Positions 29,616 through 38,049 of a stretch of DNA of 64,000 nt are shown in pieces. Source of the DNA: Allobosea sp. GTDB lineage: Bacteria; Pseudomonadota; Alphaproteobacteria; Rhizobiales; Beijerinckiaceae. The translations under genes and the position numbers were made by a program. Every line of letters begins with the position of its first letter. Position 1 is the stretch's first letter. The DNA is taken from positions 1 through 64,000 of the forward strand of contig NZ_JAFKFW010000009.1 in assembly GCF_017308015.1 (NCBI RefSeq), in the 5' to 3' direction. The notes below the pieces were generated by a model. The model was not told where the DNA came from, searched no databases, and was given only the letters and a program-made list of their open reading frames with translations.

Positions 29616-31094
29616 GTTGACATCGAGGCCGTCACGTCCGAATTCGACTCTAACATCGCCCATCACCTCGGTAGGACCGACGAAGAGGCACTCGGCGGCG
29701 AGGCGGACCCGCCTACGCGGCCGCCGGATGAAAAGACCGCCGAGCTCATGGCGGCGATCGATATGTATGATGCCAAGGCGCTCGCTGCCTGGGCGGTGAA
29801 ATACGAGACCGATCCCGCGAAACGTGCGGTCGCCCTTGAACAGCTCTGTGGCCCGCTCGTCGATGACGAGATCGCCCGCAAGCAACTGCTCGTCGATGAC
29901 AACTCCCGCAAGCTGACGCTCGAAGCGATGGGCCATGTCGCCGACGCGTTCGGCGACATGGCGAACCGTCGCCTGACCGGCATGGACTACGCCGATCCAT
30001 TCGCTGCGGGGCTGCCGGCGTGGGATGCGCCGAAGCCCTCCAAGCCTCGCCCTGACGTTGCGCCGCGCGGCGTCCTGACGGTCGAACAGCTGTTCGACAA
30101 ATGGAAGGAAGCGCATGCCAAGACACGCGCCGCCGCGACCGTGCGCCGCTATGGCTTCTCCATCAACGCTCTCATTGCCTTCTAGGGCAAGAAGGACGTC
30201 AGGCTGCTAAGCCACGCCGACGTCTGGGACTGGGCCCGAGAGCGCCAGAAGACCGTCCCGGCGCATACGATCAACAAGAACGATCTCGTCGCCGTATCGT
30301 CTCTCCTGAGCTGGGCCACGACCCATCTCGCCGGACGCCTCCTGGCATCAAATCCAGCCGAGAAGGTCAAGCTTCCGGAGGAGAAAGAGACCGTCACGCG
30401 TGAGAAGCGGTTCCGCGACGGTGAGATCGCCGCGATCCTCCTCGCGTCACGCCGCGCGCGCGTCAATCCCAAGATGCCGCGGGCCTCGGCGTCACGGCGC
30501 TGGGCAGCCTGGATCTGCGCTTACGCCGGCTGCCGGATCCAGGAGATCTTCTGGGTGACGAAGGACGACATCTACTGCGAGGGCGACGTCTGGCTGATCA
30601 ATTTTCCGGTCACTAAAGTCGATATCGCGCGCCGCGTACCGCTACACCCCGCTCTCATCGAGGAAGGGCTTCTCGAGTTCCATGCGCAAGCCCCGACTGG
30701 CTACCTCTTCTGCGGAGACGTTGCCCAGAAGTCGGGCGCAACGCGCACCCAGCAGGAGCAGCGCGCCAGCGAACTCTCGGAATGGATCCGGGAGCAGGTG
30801 ACGCTCGATGCAAGCCTCAGCCCCAACCATGGCTGGCGCCATACCTTCGTTTCACGGGCCGACGCCGCCGGGATCAGCAAGCGGGCCAGCAATGCGATCA
30901 CGGGGCACAACACGAAGAAGGACGCCAGCGACGGCTATTACGCGCCCACGCCTCAAGAGCTGAGGCAGGTGATTGAGCGCTATCCGCGCTACGATCTCGA
31001 TCTGCAGGTGGAAGCGCTTACGCCATCAGAAGCCGAGGCAGCCCGTGGCGAGAACGCGACAGACTGCCCTTCCGAGGGTTCGGATGCTTCGTGA
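29616..31094 (+). pseudogene. Tyrosine recombinase (integrase), truncated and with amber codon
   Basis: Phage/island integrase of the DUF6538-associated type. The 5' part is lost at the IS21 right end; the readable part begins near VDIEAVTSEFDSN. At 30183 the frame meets TAG in INALIAF-stop-GKKDVRLLSH, where relatives have a residue such as Leu (TTG to TAG would do it). The same frame then stays open to 31094 with the recombinase residues: Arg in AGCRIQEIF, HGWRH, ITGH and the tyrosine in DGYYAP. The catalytic domain from ATG 30474 alone might be made but lacks DNA-binding parts. Confidence 0.82.
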
Positions 31095-31134
31095 TCGCGC
31101 GCCTCCGAGATCGCACGGAGGTCGGTGATCAGGG

Positions 31135-32010
31135 CTAGGTTATGTTTTGGCCGGGAAGCTGCAAGCTCGCCCCGAACCCCTGTCCCCTCGACTTCCAGCT
31201 GGCGCTGACCCGCCCCTTCCGCTTCAGGACATGGTCGTGGATGATGTGCTCCACGATCCGCAGCAGGCGTTCGGCATCACGGCCCTTGGGTCGGAAGAAG
31301 TAGAATTCCTGCGCTTCGCTCGCCCGCTTGGTTTCACCGAATCCAAAGGCCGTGGCGCGCATGAGCGCGAGGGGCGCTATGCCGAGCAGGGCGCAATGCG
31401 CCTGGCCGGGCTCGCTCCGCAGCCAGGGATTGAGCGCGGCGTTGTGCATGCGGGCGTGCAGGCGCTTGTCGAACTCACGCACCGACAGGTCGTGCGGCAG
31501 GCGCACAGCGAGCGACCGCTCGGCCAGGACGACGGGCGAACCCGGCATCGGAGCGCTCGGCGGCAGGATGTGCTGGAGCATCCAGTTGTCATAGCCAAGG
31601 TCGCTGCAGAGGTGACCGTCCGGGCTGGCGGTCAGCGCGCCGTACCGGTCGGCGTTGAGTTCGCGCAACCGGTCGCGCAGATTGACCTGCGCCGTGACCG
31701 AGACCTTGTGGACCGCCATCTTCAGGCGTCGCGCGAGCCCGAGCAGACCCGTCGCGGTCGGCATCCGATTGTCCTCGCCGCAGCCTGCGCAGTAGACGAA
31801 GACCAGCTTCTCCGGCTTATAGGCCGTCAGGAAGCGTTCCTCGACGAAGGCGTCCTCGGGCAGCTTGAAGACCGCCTTGCCGCCGATGCGGGGCCACTGG
31901 GTGGGGTACCATTCGGTGACCGCGCCGGCGCTGCCTGGCGGCAGGAGCCTGCTGCCAATCGCGCGCCTGGCCGGGTTCGTCACGCTCATGCTGTGATCAA
32001 TTGTGGTCAT
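31135..32010 (-). CDS. Hypothetical protein, last gene of the AAA+ cluster
   Basis: 291 residues; family not recognised. Visible features are FVYCAGCGEDNRMPTATG (two cysteines three apart), an LGYDNWMLQH segment and a basic C-terminus ending HDHVLKRKGRVSASWKSRGQ. ATG at 32010 was chosen; a longer frame to 32058 would run into the upstream gene. It follows the AAA+ ATPase gene by 55 bases and ends the nine-gene minus-strand cluster. No signal peptide or membrane helix. Confidence 0.6.
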   Translation of the reverse strand: MTTIDHSMSVTNPARRAIGSRLLPPGSAGAVTEWYPTQWPRIGGKAVFKLPEDAFVEERFLTAYKPEKLVFVYCAGCGEDNRMPTATGLLGLARRLKMAVHKVSVTAQVNLRDRLRELNADRYGALTASPDGHLCSDLGYDNWMLQHILPPSAPMPGSPVVLAERSLAVRLPHDLSVREFDKRLHARMHNAALNPWLRSEPGQAHCALLGIAPLALMRATAFGFGETKRASEAQEFYFFRPKGRDAERLLRIVEHIIHDHVLKRKGRVSASWKSRGQGFGASLQLPGQNIT

Positions 32011-32065
32011 CTTCTGCTTTCTCCGTGCTGGGTTTCGCAGGGGCATTCCCGTTCTCACCCTCGCT

Positions 32066-33274
32066 TCACCTCCTTTCTCCCTTCGAGACCGGATAGATGA
32101 ATCCTATCGGCTTCCTCGCGCCCGCCTTCCCGGCGAGCAGGACCTGCTCGGCCCCGCGGATGTCCTCGGCAACGAGGTGCCGGCGCCCTTCCTCACAGGC
32201 GAATCCCATGGCGATGTCCCAGAGACGCGACAGGGTGCGCGGGTTGTGACCGGCGGTAGAGGTGAACAGGGCCGTTTCCGGCTCGGTAAAACTCTGGCCG
32301 ACGCGCAGATTCGCCTCGTGGAAGATGCTCTTCTGGATGGCGAGCATCTCGCCGTCCTTCAGCGCGACCTGGAACACGATCAGGCGGTCGACGATGCTGT
32401 CGGGCAGCGGGTCCAGGCTGTTGGCGGTAGCGAACCAGAAAATGTGGTCGGCGCGAATTGGCAGATCGACGAACTCGTCGACGAAGCAGGCGGCGTTCTC
32501 GCGTTCGAGGAGCGAGTGCAGGACATTCGTCGGGGTCTCGTTCGGGTTGATCGGCGAGGCCTTCTCGATCTCGTCGATGACGATGAGCGGGCAGGCATGG
32601 CTGCCCTCGATCAGGAGTTTGGCGACCTTGCCCGGCCCCGACGACCGCCAGACCGGGGTCAGCCCGGTGAAGGCGGAGCCGCGATCCGTCATCAGGTTCA
32701 TGGCGATGACCTCCGACGGCACGCCGAGCGCCTCCGCGAGCTTGCGGGCGTAGAAGGTCTTGCCCGTCCCCGGGGCTCCGACCACCACAGCGGGATCGAG
32801 CCGCAGCGGCGTGCCGGTGGTTGCGCCGAGCCTGGCCGCCCTGACGACCCAGGCCGTCACCTCCGCGAACTGCGGGCAGATCGCATCGAGGCCGACGATC
32901 CCCGCGATCATCGCCTCGTCGGGGATGACGAGCTTGCGCCAGGGACCGTGCTCGTCGGATTGCATCCGGTTCCAGAGCTTGATCTGGCGCGCTTGGGCGG
33001 CGTCTTCGTCGTTATTGACCTCAACGGGATCACCGACAAAACCGTCGCCATGGCCGAGCCGGCGCGCCAGCCGGTCGGCATCGTAGATTTCGATAGCGGG
33101 GCCGGCGGGCTCGGAAGTAGCCGCATCAGGCGAGGCCGGTTCGTCGGTCGGCGATGCTGGCGTTCCGCTCTCGGGCCGTTGCCGGCGCAAATGGCTGAGC
33201 AGGACTCGATTCTCGTGATCGCTCCGGGACTGGACGAACTCGGTGTCGGCGTCGTTGGAGGTGACGCTGTTCAT
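32066..33274 (-). CDS. AAA+ ATPase, Lon-like module without protease
   Basis: 402 residues. A ~110-residue polar N-terminus precedes a AAA+ domain with Walker A GAPGTGKT (residues 166-173), Walker B LIVIDEIEK, sensor WFATANSLD and an arginine-finger region DSIVDRL. The layout resembles the ATPase part of Lon and bacterial MoxR-type ATPases, but no protease domain follows. It probably remodels a partner encoded in the same cluster. Starts 7 bases behind the upstream gene, so tightly coupled. Confidence 0.82.
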   Translation of the reverse strand: MNSVTSNDADTEFVQSRSDHENRVLLSHLRRQRPESGTPASPTDEPASPDAATSEPAGPAIEIYDADRLARRLGHGDGFVGDPVEVNNDEDAAQARQIKLWNRMQSDEHGPWRKLVIPDEAMIAGIVGLDAICPQFAEVTAWVVRAARLGATTGTPLRLDPAVVVGAPGTGKTFYARKLAEALGVPSEVIAMNLMTDRGSAFTGLTPVWRSSGPGKVAKLLIEGSHACPLIVIDEIEKASPINPNETPTNVLHSLLERENAACFVDEFVDLPIRADHIFWFATANSLDPLPDSIVDRLIVFQVALKDGEMLAIQKSIFHEANLRVGQSFTEPETALFTSTAGHNPRTLSRLWDIAMGFACEEGRRHLVAEDIRGAEQVLLAGKAGARKPIGFIYPVSKGERR

Positions 33275-33281
33275 GACCGCC

Positions 33282-34223
33282 TCACAGCTCGACGCCGCCG
33301 AGGACGGTCACGAAGGGTGGCCCCTGGCGAGCGATGCGGCGCCCGACGCCAAGTGCGATCTCAACGAGCGCGCGCATCGAATCGGGATCGGCGGTACGCT
33401 CGGATATGAGCCGCTCTAATTCCATCTTCGCGACGAGATCGCCAGAGCTGCGCGCTGGCCATAGCCCGATGCTGCAGAGCCGAGCATAGGCGAGGATTAG
33501 AGCACCGCGGCGGGCGGCGTACCAGGACGGCCCGGGCTCCTCGGGCTCGGACCAGGCGTCGATCGCAGCGAAAAGGCACCGTGCGTCGCTCAGCAGTGCC
33601 GGGAGATCCGGAGGCGCGTTGAACCAGGCCTCCAGCGCATGCGCGTCTTCGAGGTGATAAACGCCGGGACCGGTTTCGTTCTCGTCTCGCTCCGGCAAGA
33701 CCTCCCCACGGAAGCGTCGTGCAGCCATCTCCATGCCGACCGGAATGCGCGCGCCGATCACCAGCCGCATGCCGCCCGACCGAACGGTCGCCCGCAGCGC
33801 GCGATTCATCAGCGCCGGATCGTGACGGCCGTCGCCATCGGCGCGGTATTGTCGGGCGCGCTCCTTCGCCAGCATGGCTTGCGCGAAGTCGTCATCGGGA
33901 GAGCCCGGCGGCACGAGCAGCATCGCAATCTCCCCGGCATGCGAAAGGATTGCGAGCGCATTACCGGTGTCGACGCGGGCCTCGAGGGCGGAGGGATCGG
34001 CCTCGGCGAGCGCGAGGAAGCGCTCGTACTGCTGCGCATGAACCAGTGCCCGCCCGCGCAGGTCGAGGAGCGGCGGGAGCAGCCCGAGCAGCGCGGCATG
34101 GCGCTCCTGATCATCGGGTCTGTCGGGAAGCAGCGTCTCGAGCCGGGCGAGCTCGTCGAGAATGGGACGCGACCTCGTCTTTGCGAGCGTCAGATCGCGC
34201 AGGGTGCTGGCGGTATCCGTCAT
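33282..34223 (-). CDS. Helical protein of unknown family, paralogue A
   Basis: 313 residues, mostly alpha-helical, no signal peptide. The C-terminal block GALILAYARLCSIGLWPARSSGDLVAKMELERL matches the same region of paralogue B (34350-35294), and weaker resemblance (EGARI-AYLAAA-WP) links it to paralogues C and D. Start set at ATG 34223. Seven bases ahead of the AAA+ gene. Function unknown; a substrate or partner of the ATPase is a guess from position. Confidence 0.6.
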   Translation of the reverse strand: MTDTASTLRDLTLAKTRSRPILDELARLETLLPDRPDDQERHAALLGLLPPLLDLRGRALVHAQQYERFLALAEADPSALEARVDTGNALAILSHAGEIAMLLVPPGSPDDDFAQAMLAKERARQYRADGDGRHDPALMNRALRATVRSGGMRLVIGARIPVGMEMAARRFRGEVLPERDENETGPGVYHLEDAHALEAWFNAPPDLPALLSDARCLFAAIDAWSEPEEPGPSWYAARRGALILAYARLCSIGLWPARSSGDLVAKMELERLISERTADPDSMRALVEIALGVGRRIARQGPPFVTVLGGVEL

Positions 34224-34288
34224 GGTCGTACCTTTTGTCCTGGGGGCGGACTGCCCGCGCCTCCAGCTCCCCGTCCTCGCCATGACGA

Positions 34289-34314
34289 AAGGCGCGCCGG
34301 CGAGGACGCGCCTT
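34289..34314 (-). terminator. Terminator-like hairpin between paralogues B and A
   Basis: AAGGCGCG/CGCGCCTT, 8-bp stem, ten-base loop, followed on the minus strand by TTCGTCATG. Weak T-tract; may attenuate rather than end transcription. Confidence 0.5.
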
Positions 34315-34349
34315 CCAGAATGGCCGAGCTGATTCCCGCAGCGCGGGTG

Positions 34350-35294
34350 TCAGTCGCGCTCGTCGACGTTCAGGAACCGCAAGCTCTGGCCGGAGACCGT
34401 CTCGCCCTGGCCCAAGGCGATTTCCCAGAGGGCGCTGAGCCGGTCCGGATCGCCGTCGCGGGCGCGGACGAGATCGCGCGCGGCGATCTTGGCCGCGACA
34501 TCCCCCTCGGTCCGCGCCGGCCACAGCGCGACGCGCAGCAGACGGGCATAGGCCAGGATCAGCCCGCCTTCGATCGCATCGCCGGTCATGGGGTCCGGCT
34601 CGGCAATGCTGCGCAGCCCGTCGATCAGCGCCAACACCTCCCTGGCACCGCCCAGCAAGCCGGCGAGATCCGGCGCTGCGTCGAAGTAAGCCTTGAGGCT
34701 TTCAGCCTGCTCCAGCGAATGCGTGCTCGGAGCGCCGGGCGCGGCCACCTCCGGCTTCGGCTGCAACGCCCCGACCCGGCGCGCCATCGTCTCGATCATC
34801 TCGCTGATCGCCTCAGCGCCTGCCGGCAGGGCCAGGTGGACCGGCCGGCGCGGAAGCTCGCCGACAGCGCGGCGCGCCAGCGCGATCTCTTCGCCATCGC
34901 CGTTCCGGCGCGCATGACGCAGCAGGTTGCGACCGAACTGCTCGCGCGCCCAAGCGTCGTCCTCGGAGCGGGCCGGCAGCAGGAGCAGCGCCAGGTTCGA
35001 CGCATTGGTCAGGATCGTCAGCGCATTGGCGACGTCGATCCAGATCTCGACCTGATCCTTCTCGCGCGCGAGCAGCCCGATCAGCCGGCGAACCTGTTCG
35101 GTATGGGCCTGGCCGCGGCCGCGCAGCGCCAGCAGGCTCGGCAACTGATGGCGGAAGATGGCGAGGCTTTCCAGCTCGCTCGGCGCCTCGGGGACGAGGC
35201 GTTCCAGGGCGGCGAGGTCGTCGACGATTTGGTACACGGTCGGGTCGACGGCGATGGTGCTGAGCAGCTCGTCGCGATGGGCGGTGATCTTCAT
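34350..35294 (-). CDS. Helical protein of unknown family, paralogue B
   Basis: 314 residues. Shares with paralogue A an N-terminal layout (a leucine-rich stretch, then LLALRGRGQAHTEQ versus LLDLRGRALVHAQQ, then NAL-IL) and the C-terminal LILAYARLLRVALWPARTEGDVAAKI plus DPDRLSALWEIALGQGE. The middle is variable. No catalytic motif recognised. Preceded and followed by terminator-like hairpins. Confidence 0.6.
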   Translation of the reverse strand: MKITAHRDELLSTIAVDPTVYQIVDDLAALERLVPEAPSELESLAIFRHQLPSLLALRGRGQAHTEQVRRLIGLLAREKDQVEIWIDVANALTILTNASNLALLLLPARSEDDAWAREQFGRNLLRHARRNGDGEEIALARRAVGELPRRPVHLALPAGAEAISEMIETMARRVGALQPKPEVAAPGAPSTHSLEQAESLKAYFDAAPDLAGLLGGAREVLALIDGLRSIAEPDPMTGDAIEGGLILAYARLLRVALWPARTEGDVAAKIAARDLVRARDGDPDRLSALWEIALGQGETVSGQSLRFLNVDERD

Positions 35295-35391
35295 GGTGTT
35301 TCCTTTGAGTCCATAGGGGTGACGGTGTCGTTCCGTCGAAATCCTCCTTTCTCTCGCTGATTTAGGCCGCTCCGCGGGCCTGAGACTCGAA

Positions 35392-35419
35392 AGGGCAGTA
35401 CCGGTGAAGGCACTGCCCT
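35392..35419 (-). terminator. Terminator-like hairpin behind the XRE gene
   Basis: AGGGCAGT/ACTGCCCT, 8-bp perfect stem with a twelve-base loop; the minus strand then reads TTCGAGTC. Confidence 0.5.
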
Positions 35420-35462
35420 GCTTACTGGCGGATGACCGGAGCGACTATCGGGCGCTTCGGCC

Positions 35463-35690
35463 CTACTCGGTCGCGAACAGCGCAGCGATCGGTATACGGA
35501 GGGCCGGCGCGATGAGGCTCACCTCGTCGAGGTGAATCTGAGCGGATGCCGCCTCGACCGCAGCAAGCCGCTTCGCCGCGATACCGGTCCGGCGCGCGAG
35601 ATCGTCGATCGACAGGCTGCGTTCTTCCCGCAGACGTCGAAGGTTGCGCGCGAGGAGCTGCGCGGCCGATAGAGGTTCAGATGGGTTCAT
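35463..35690 (-). CDS. XRE-type HTH regulator
   Basis: 75 residues: LLARNLRRLREERSLSIDDLARRTGIAAKRLAAVEAA is a clear Cro/C1 helix-turn-helix. ATG at 35690 follows GGAAAGG. A single-domain repressor-like protein placed in the middle of the cluster, likely its own regulator. Confidence 0.82.
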   Translation of the reverse strand: MNPSEPLSAAQLLARNLRRLREERSLSIDDLARRTGIAAKRLAAVEAASAQIHLDEVSLIAPALRIPIAALFATE

Positions 35691-35770
35691 GTGGGTCCCT
35701 TTCCTTCTGGATCGGGAGAGCCCCTTGGTGTCCAAGGCCGAGGCGTCGCCGCGCCCCTCACCATGACAAA

Positions 35771-35793
35771 GGCAGCGCCGCGGAGGCGCTGCC
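35771..35793 (-). terminator. Terminator-like hairpin behind paralogue C
   Basis: GGCAGCGCC/GGCGCTGCC, perfect 9-bp stem with a five-base loop; on the minus strand TTTGTCATGG follows. Lies between paralogue C and the XRE gene. Confidence 0.55.
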
Positions 35794-35819
35794 CTGTTGT
35801 TGTTGCTATTACCCGTCGC

Positions 35820-36818
35820 TTAGACGAGCTCGCTCCAGTCGAAGACGAGCCTGTCGCGGGCGTCGACCGGCAGCGACCTGACCCAGGCGGCATCGGCGGA
35901 GACATGCCGGATCGCCCCCTGCATGTGGACGGGATCGCCAACCTCACCCCGCAGGTTGATCAGCGCGACGACCTCTCTCTTGAGCGCCAGCGCCGCCCGG
36001 TTGTGCACCGGCCAGATCATCGCCTGCGCCGCTGCGAGATAGCCGGCGATGCGCGCGCCCTCGGTCGCGACCATCAGCTCGCCGGCGTTCTGCGGTCCGC
36101 GGCTCGCCAGCGCAACCAGCCTGTCGCAGGTGTCGAACATCTTGCGCGCGCGGGCGAGTAGATGATCGAGGTCGGGCGCGGCCTTCGCGAAGCCGACCCA
36201 GCCCGCGACCTGATTGTGGGCGAAGGTCGGCGGACCGCCGCGGAGCGGCAGGCCGGCGACGAGGTCCCAGCGCTCGAGCGGCCAGGTCGCCAGCCCGCGG
36301 CTGTCGCCCTGCGGCACGGCGGGCGCCGGCGGCAACATCAGCTCGGGCACAGCGAAGGCCGCGCGCTTCCAGCGCAGGCGACGTGCATGCGCCGCCTCCA
36401 TCGACGCGACGTAGTCCTTCTCATGGCGGTGGTGCAGAGCGCCGGTGCGCTCGGCGAGCGCAAGCTTCGCTTCCGCCTGGTCGAGATCGTCGGCCGGCCA
36501 GATCGCGGTCAATGCGACGAAGCTCAGGCTCATGATCTGCAGACCGGCGCAGGCGAAGTCGGTGTGGGTGTCGCCTAGTTCCTTCGTGAGGCTGAGCCTG
36601 AACTCCTCGTTGGACAGCGCCTTGGCGTTGCGCGCAGCCGCCTTCAGGTCGATCGGCTGACGCCTGAACGCCACGAGCTCGTCGAGGCTGGGATCCTCTC
36701 CGCCGGCGATGTCCATCGCCAGCGCGATCGGATCGCGTAGCATCTTGCCGTCCCTATCATCCACCGGGCCGCCGCCGTGCGGGGCGAGCGAGCGACCGCC
36801 CTGGTCATTTTTCGTCAT
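35820..36818 (-). CDS. Helical protein of unknown family, paralogue C
   Basis: 332 residues. Closely parallels paralogue D: MTKNDQGGRSLAPH, a DPSLDELVAFR segment near residue 42, GLATWPLERWDLVAGLPL in the middle, EGARIAGYLAAAQAMIWP and DPVHMQGAIRHV near the end. All helical in character, cytosolic. Function unknown. Confidence 0.6.
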   Translation of the reverse strand: MTKNDQGGRSLAPHGGGPVDDRDGKMLRDPIALAMDIAGGEDPSLDELVAFRRQPIDLKAAARNAKALSNEEFRLSLTKELGDTHTDFACAGLQIMSLSFVALTAIWPADDLDQAEAKLALAERTGALHHRHEKDYVASMEAAHARRLRWKRAAFAVPELMLPPAPAVPQGDSRGLATWPLERWDLVAGLPLRGGPPTFAHNQVAGWVGFAKAAPDLDHLLARARKMFDTCDRLVALASRGPQNAGELMVATEGARIAGYLAAAQAMIWPVHNRAALALKREVVALINLRGEVGDPVHMQGAIRHVSADAAWVRSLPVDARDRLVFDWSELV

Positions 36819-36885
36819 GTCGAACTCTTTTCTCGTGGGTTACGACCATCTGGCCGCGCGTCCCCTCCGCTCCCGGAATCGAAAA

Positions 36886-36907
36886 AGGCGCCCCGTGCGG
36901 GACGCCT
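36886..36907 (-). terminator. Terminator between paralogues D and C
   Basis: AGGCGCCCCG/CGGGACGCCT, 9 of 10 pairs, two-base loop; on the minus strand TTTTTCGATTCC follows, the same tail as at 38001-38022. Good intrinsic terminator. Confidence 0.68.
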
Positions 36908-36936
36908 CCATCAGGTCATGAGTCTGCGATCGGCTG

Positions 36937-37932
36937 TCAGACGATCGGAATCCACTCGGGATCGAGCTCGAGCGTCGCCCCGAGCCTGAACCCCTTCGCG
37001 ATCCAGTTCGCCTGAGAGACGACATGGCGGATCGCCGCCTGCAGGTGCAGCGGATCGGGCCGCGAGGCCCGCTCGTTGACGAGCGCGACCAGCCTGAGCT
37101 TCGCCTCGGCATCGGCGGAGTAGCGCATCGCCGGCCAGATCGCGGCGCGCGCCGCTGCAAGATAGGCGAGGATACGAGCGCCCTCGGCCGCACGGCGCAG
37201 GAGCCGGGGATCCTTGGCGGTCGTGTCGGCGAGCACCATCAGCCGGTCGGCTGTCGCGATCATCCGGGCGAAGCGGTCGACCAGATCGGAAAGCGTCGGA
37301 TAGGTATCGACGAACGCGGCCCAGCGGGCAATCTGCGTGCTGTCGAGGATGGCGTCGCCGCCCGCGAGCGGCACGGTATCAACTAGGTCGAAGCGCGAGA
37401 GAGGCCAGGTCGCGAGGCCACGCTCGGACATCGCGGGCGCAGCCGGCTCAGGCGGCACGATACGCTCGCCGACCGCAAAGGCGGCCCGATGCAGCCTGAT
37501 GCGGCTGGCATCCTCGACGGAGAGCATCGGCGCGATCCGATAGTCGGTATCATCGCCATGCATCCGGGTCTCCCGGGCCAGCGCCTGCTTGGCGTCGGCG
37601 TCCGCGACCGTGTCGGTCGGCCAGACCGCCACCATGGCGGTGCAGCTGAGCCCGACGATCTTCAGCCCGACCCGCGCCATCCGGATCTCATGGGTCTGCT
37701 CGCGGCTATAGGGCAGCCGGTCTGCCTCGTCGTCGCAGCGTTTTGCTTCGCGGGCGAAGATCGCGAGATCCGGCGCGCTGCCGCGGAATGCGAGCAACTC
37801 CCCAAGCGAGGGATCGTCGCCGAGCGCGTCGGTCATGCTGGCGAGAGGATCGCGGATCGGCCCGGTCCGTCGCCCCTCATCCGCATCGTTCCGATGCGGC
37901 GCGATGCTCCTGTCCTGATTGTCCTTCGTCAT
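36937..37932 (-). CDS. Helical protein of unknown family, paralogue D
   Basis: 331 residues, start at ATG 37932 (MTKDNQDRSIAPH). Shares DPSLGELLAFR, GLATWPLSRFDLVDTVPL, EGARILAYLAAARAAIWP and DPLHLQAAIRHV with paralogue C over the full length, so C and D are a recent duplication together with their flanking hairpins. No recognised domain. Confidence 0.6.
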   Translation of the reverse strand: MTKDNQDRSIAPHRNDADEGRRTGPIRDPLASMTDALGDDPSLGELLAFRGSAPDLAIFAREAKRCDDEADRLPYSREQTHEIRMARVGLKIVGLSCTAMVAVWPTDTVADADAKQALARETRMHGDDTDYRIAPMLSVEDASRIRLHRAAFAVGERIVPPEPAAPAMSERGLATWPLSRFDLVDTVPLAGGDAILDSTQIARWAAFVDTYPTLSDLVDRFARMIATADRLMVLADTTAKDPRLLRRAAEGARILAYLAAARAAIWPAMRYSADAEAKLRLVALVNERASRPDPLHLQAAIRHVVSQANWIAKGFRLGATLELDPEWIPIV

Positions 37933-38000
37933 GATGGTCTCATTCTCGTGGGTCACAGCCCCAGCGGCTGCGCTTCCCCTCCGCTCCCCCGGAATCGAAA

Positions 38001-38022
38001 AAGGCGCCGTCACCGGCGCCTT
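38001..38022 (-). terminator. Terminator between the ExoI gene and paralogue D
   Basis: AAGGCGCCG/CGGCGCCTT, perfect 9-bp stem with four-base loop; on the minus strand TTTTTCGATTCC follows. Strong intrinsic terminator for the exonuclease gene. Confidence 0.72.
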
Positions 38023-38049
38023 CCTCGTCATCGACAGGGTCTGTGCCTC

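Larger units (their letters stand above)
27076..29625 (+). mobile_element. IS21-like insertion sequence
   Basis: istA and istB in the typical overlapping order. A 24-bp inverted repeat lies near both ends: 27088-27111 on + and 29568-29591 on -, sharing GTAAAAG and GGCCACTGG with three mismatches in 24. IS21 elements carry such repeats near each end. The true tips are uncertain; TGTGCC at 27076 and a complementary TGTCA ending at about 29622 are candidates. No clear target duplication was found. Confidence 0.78.
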
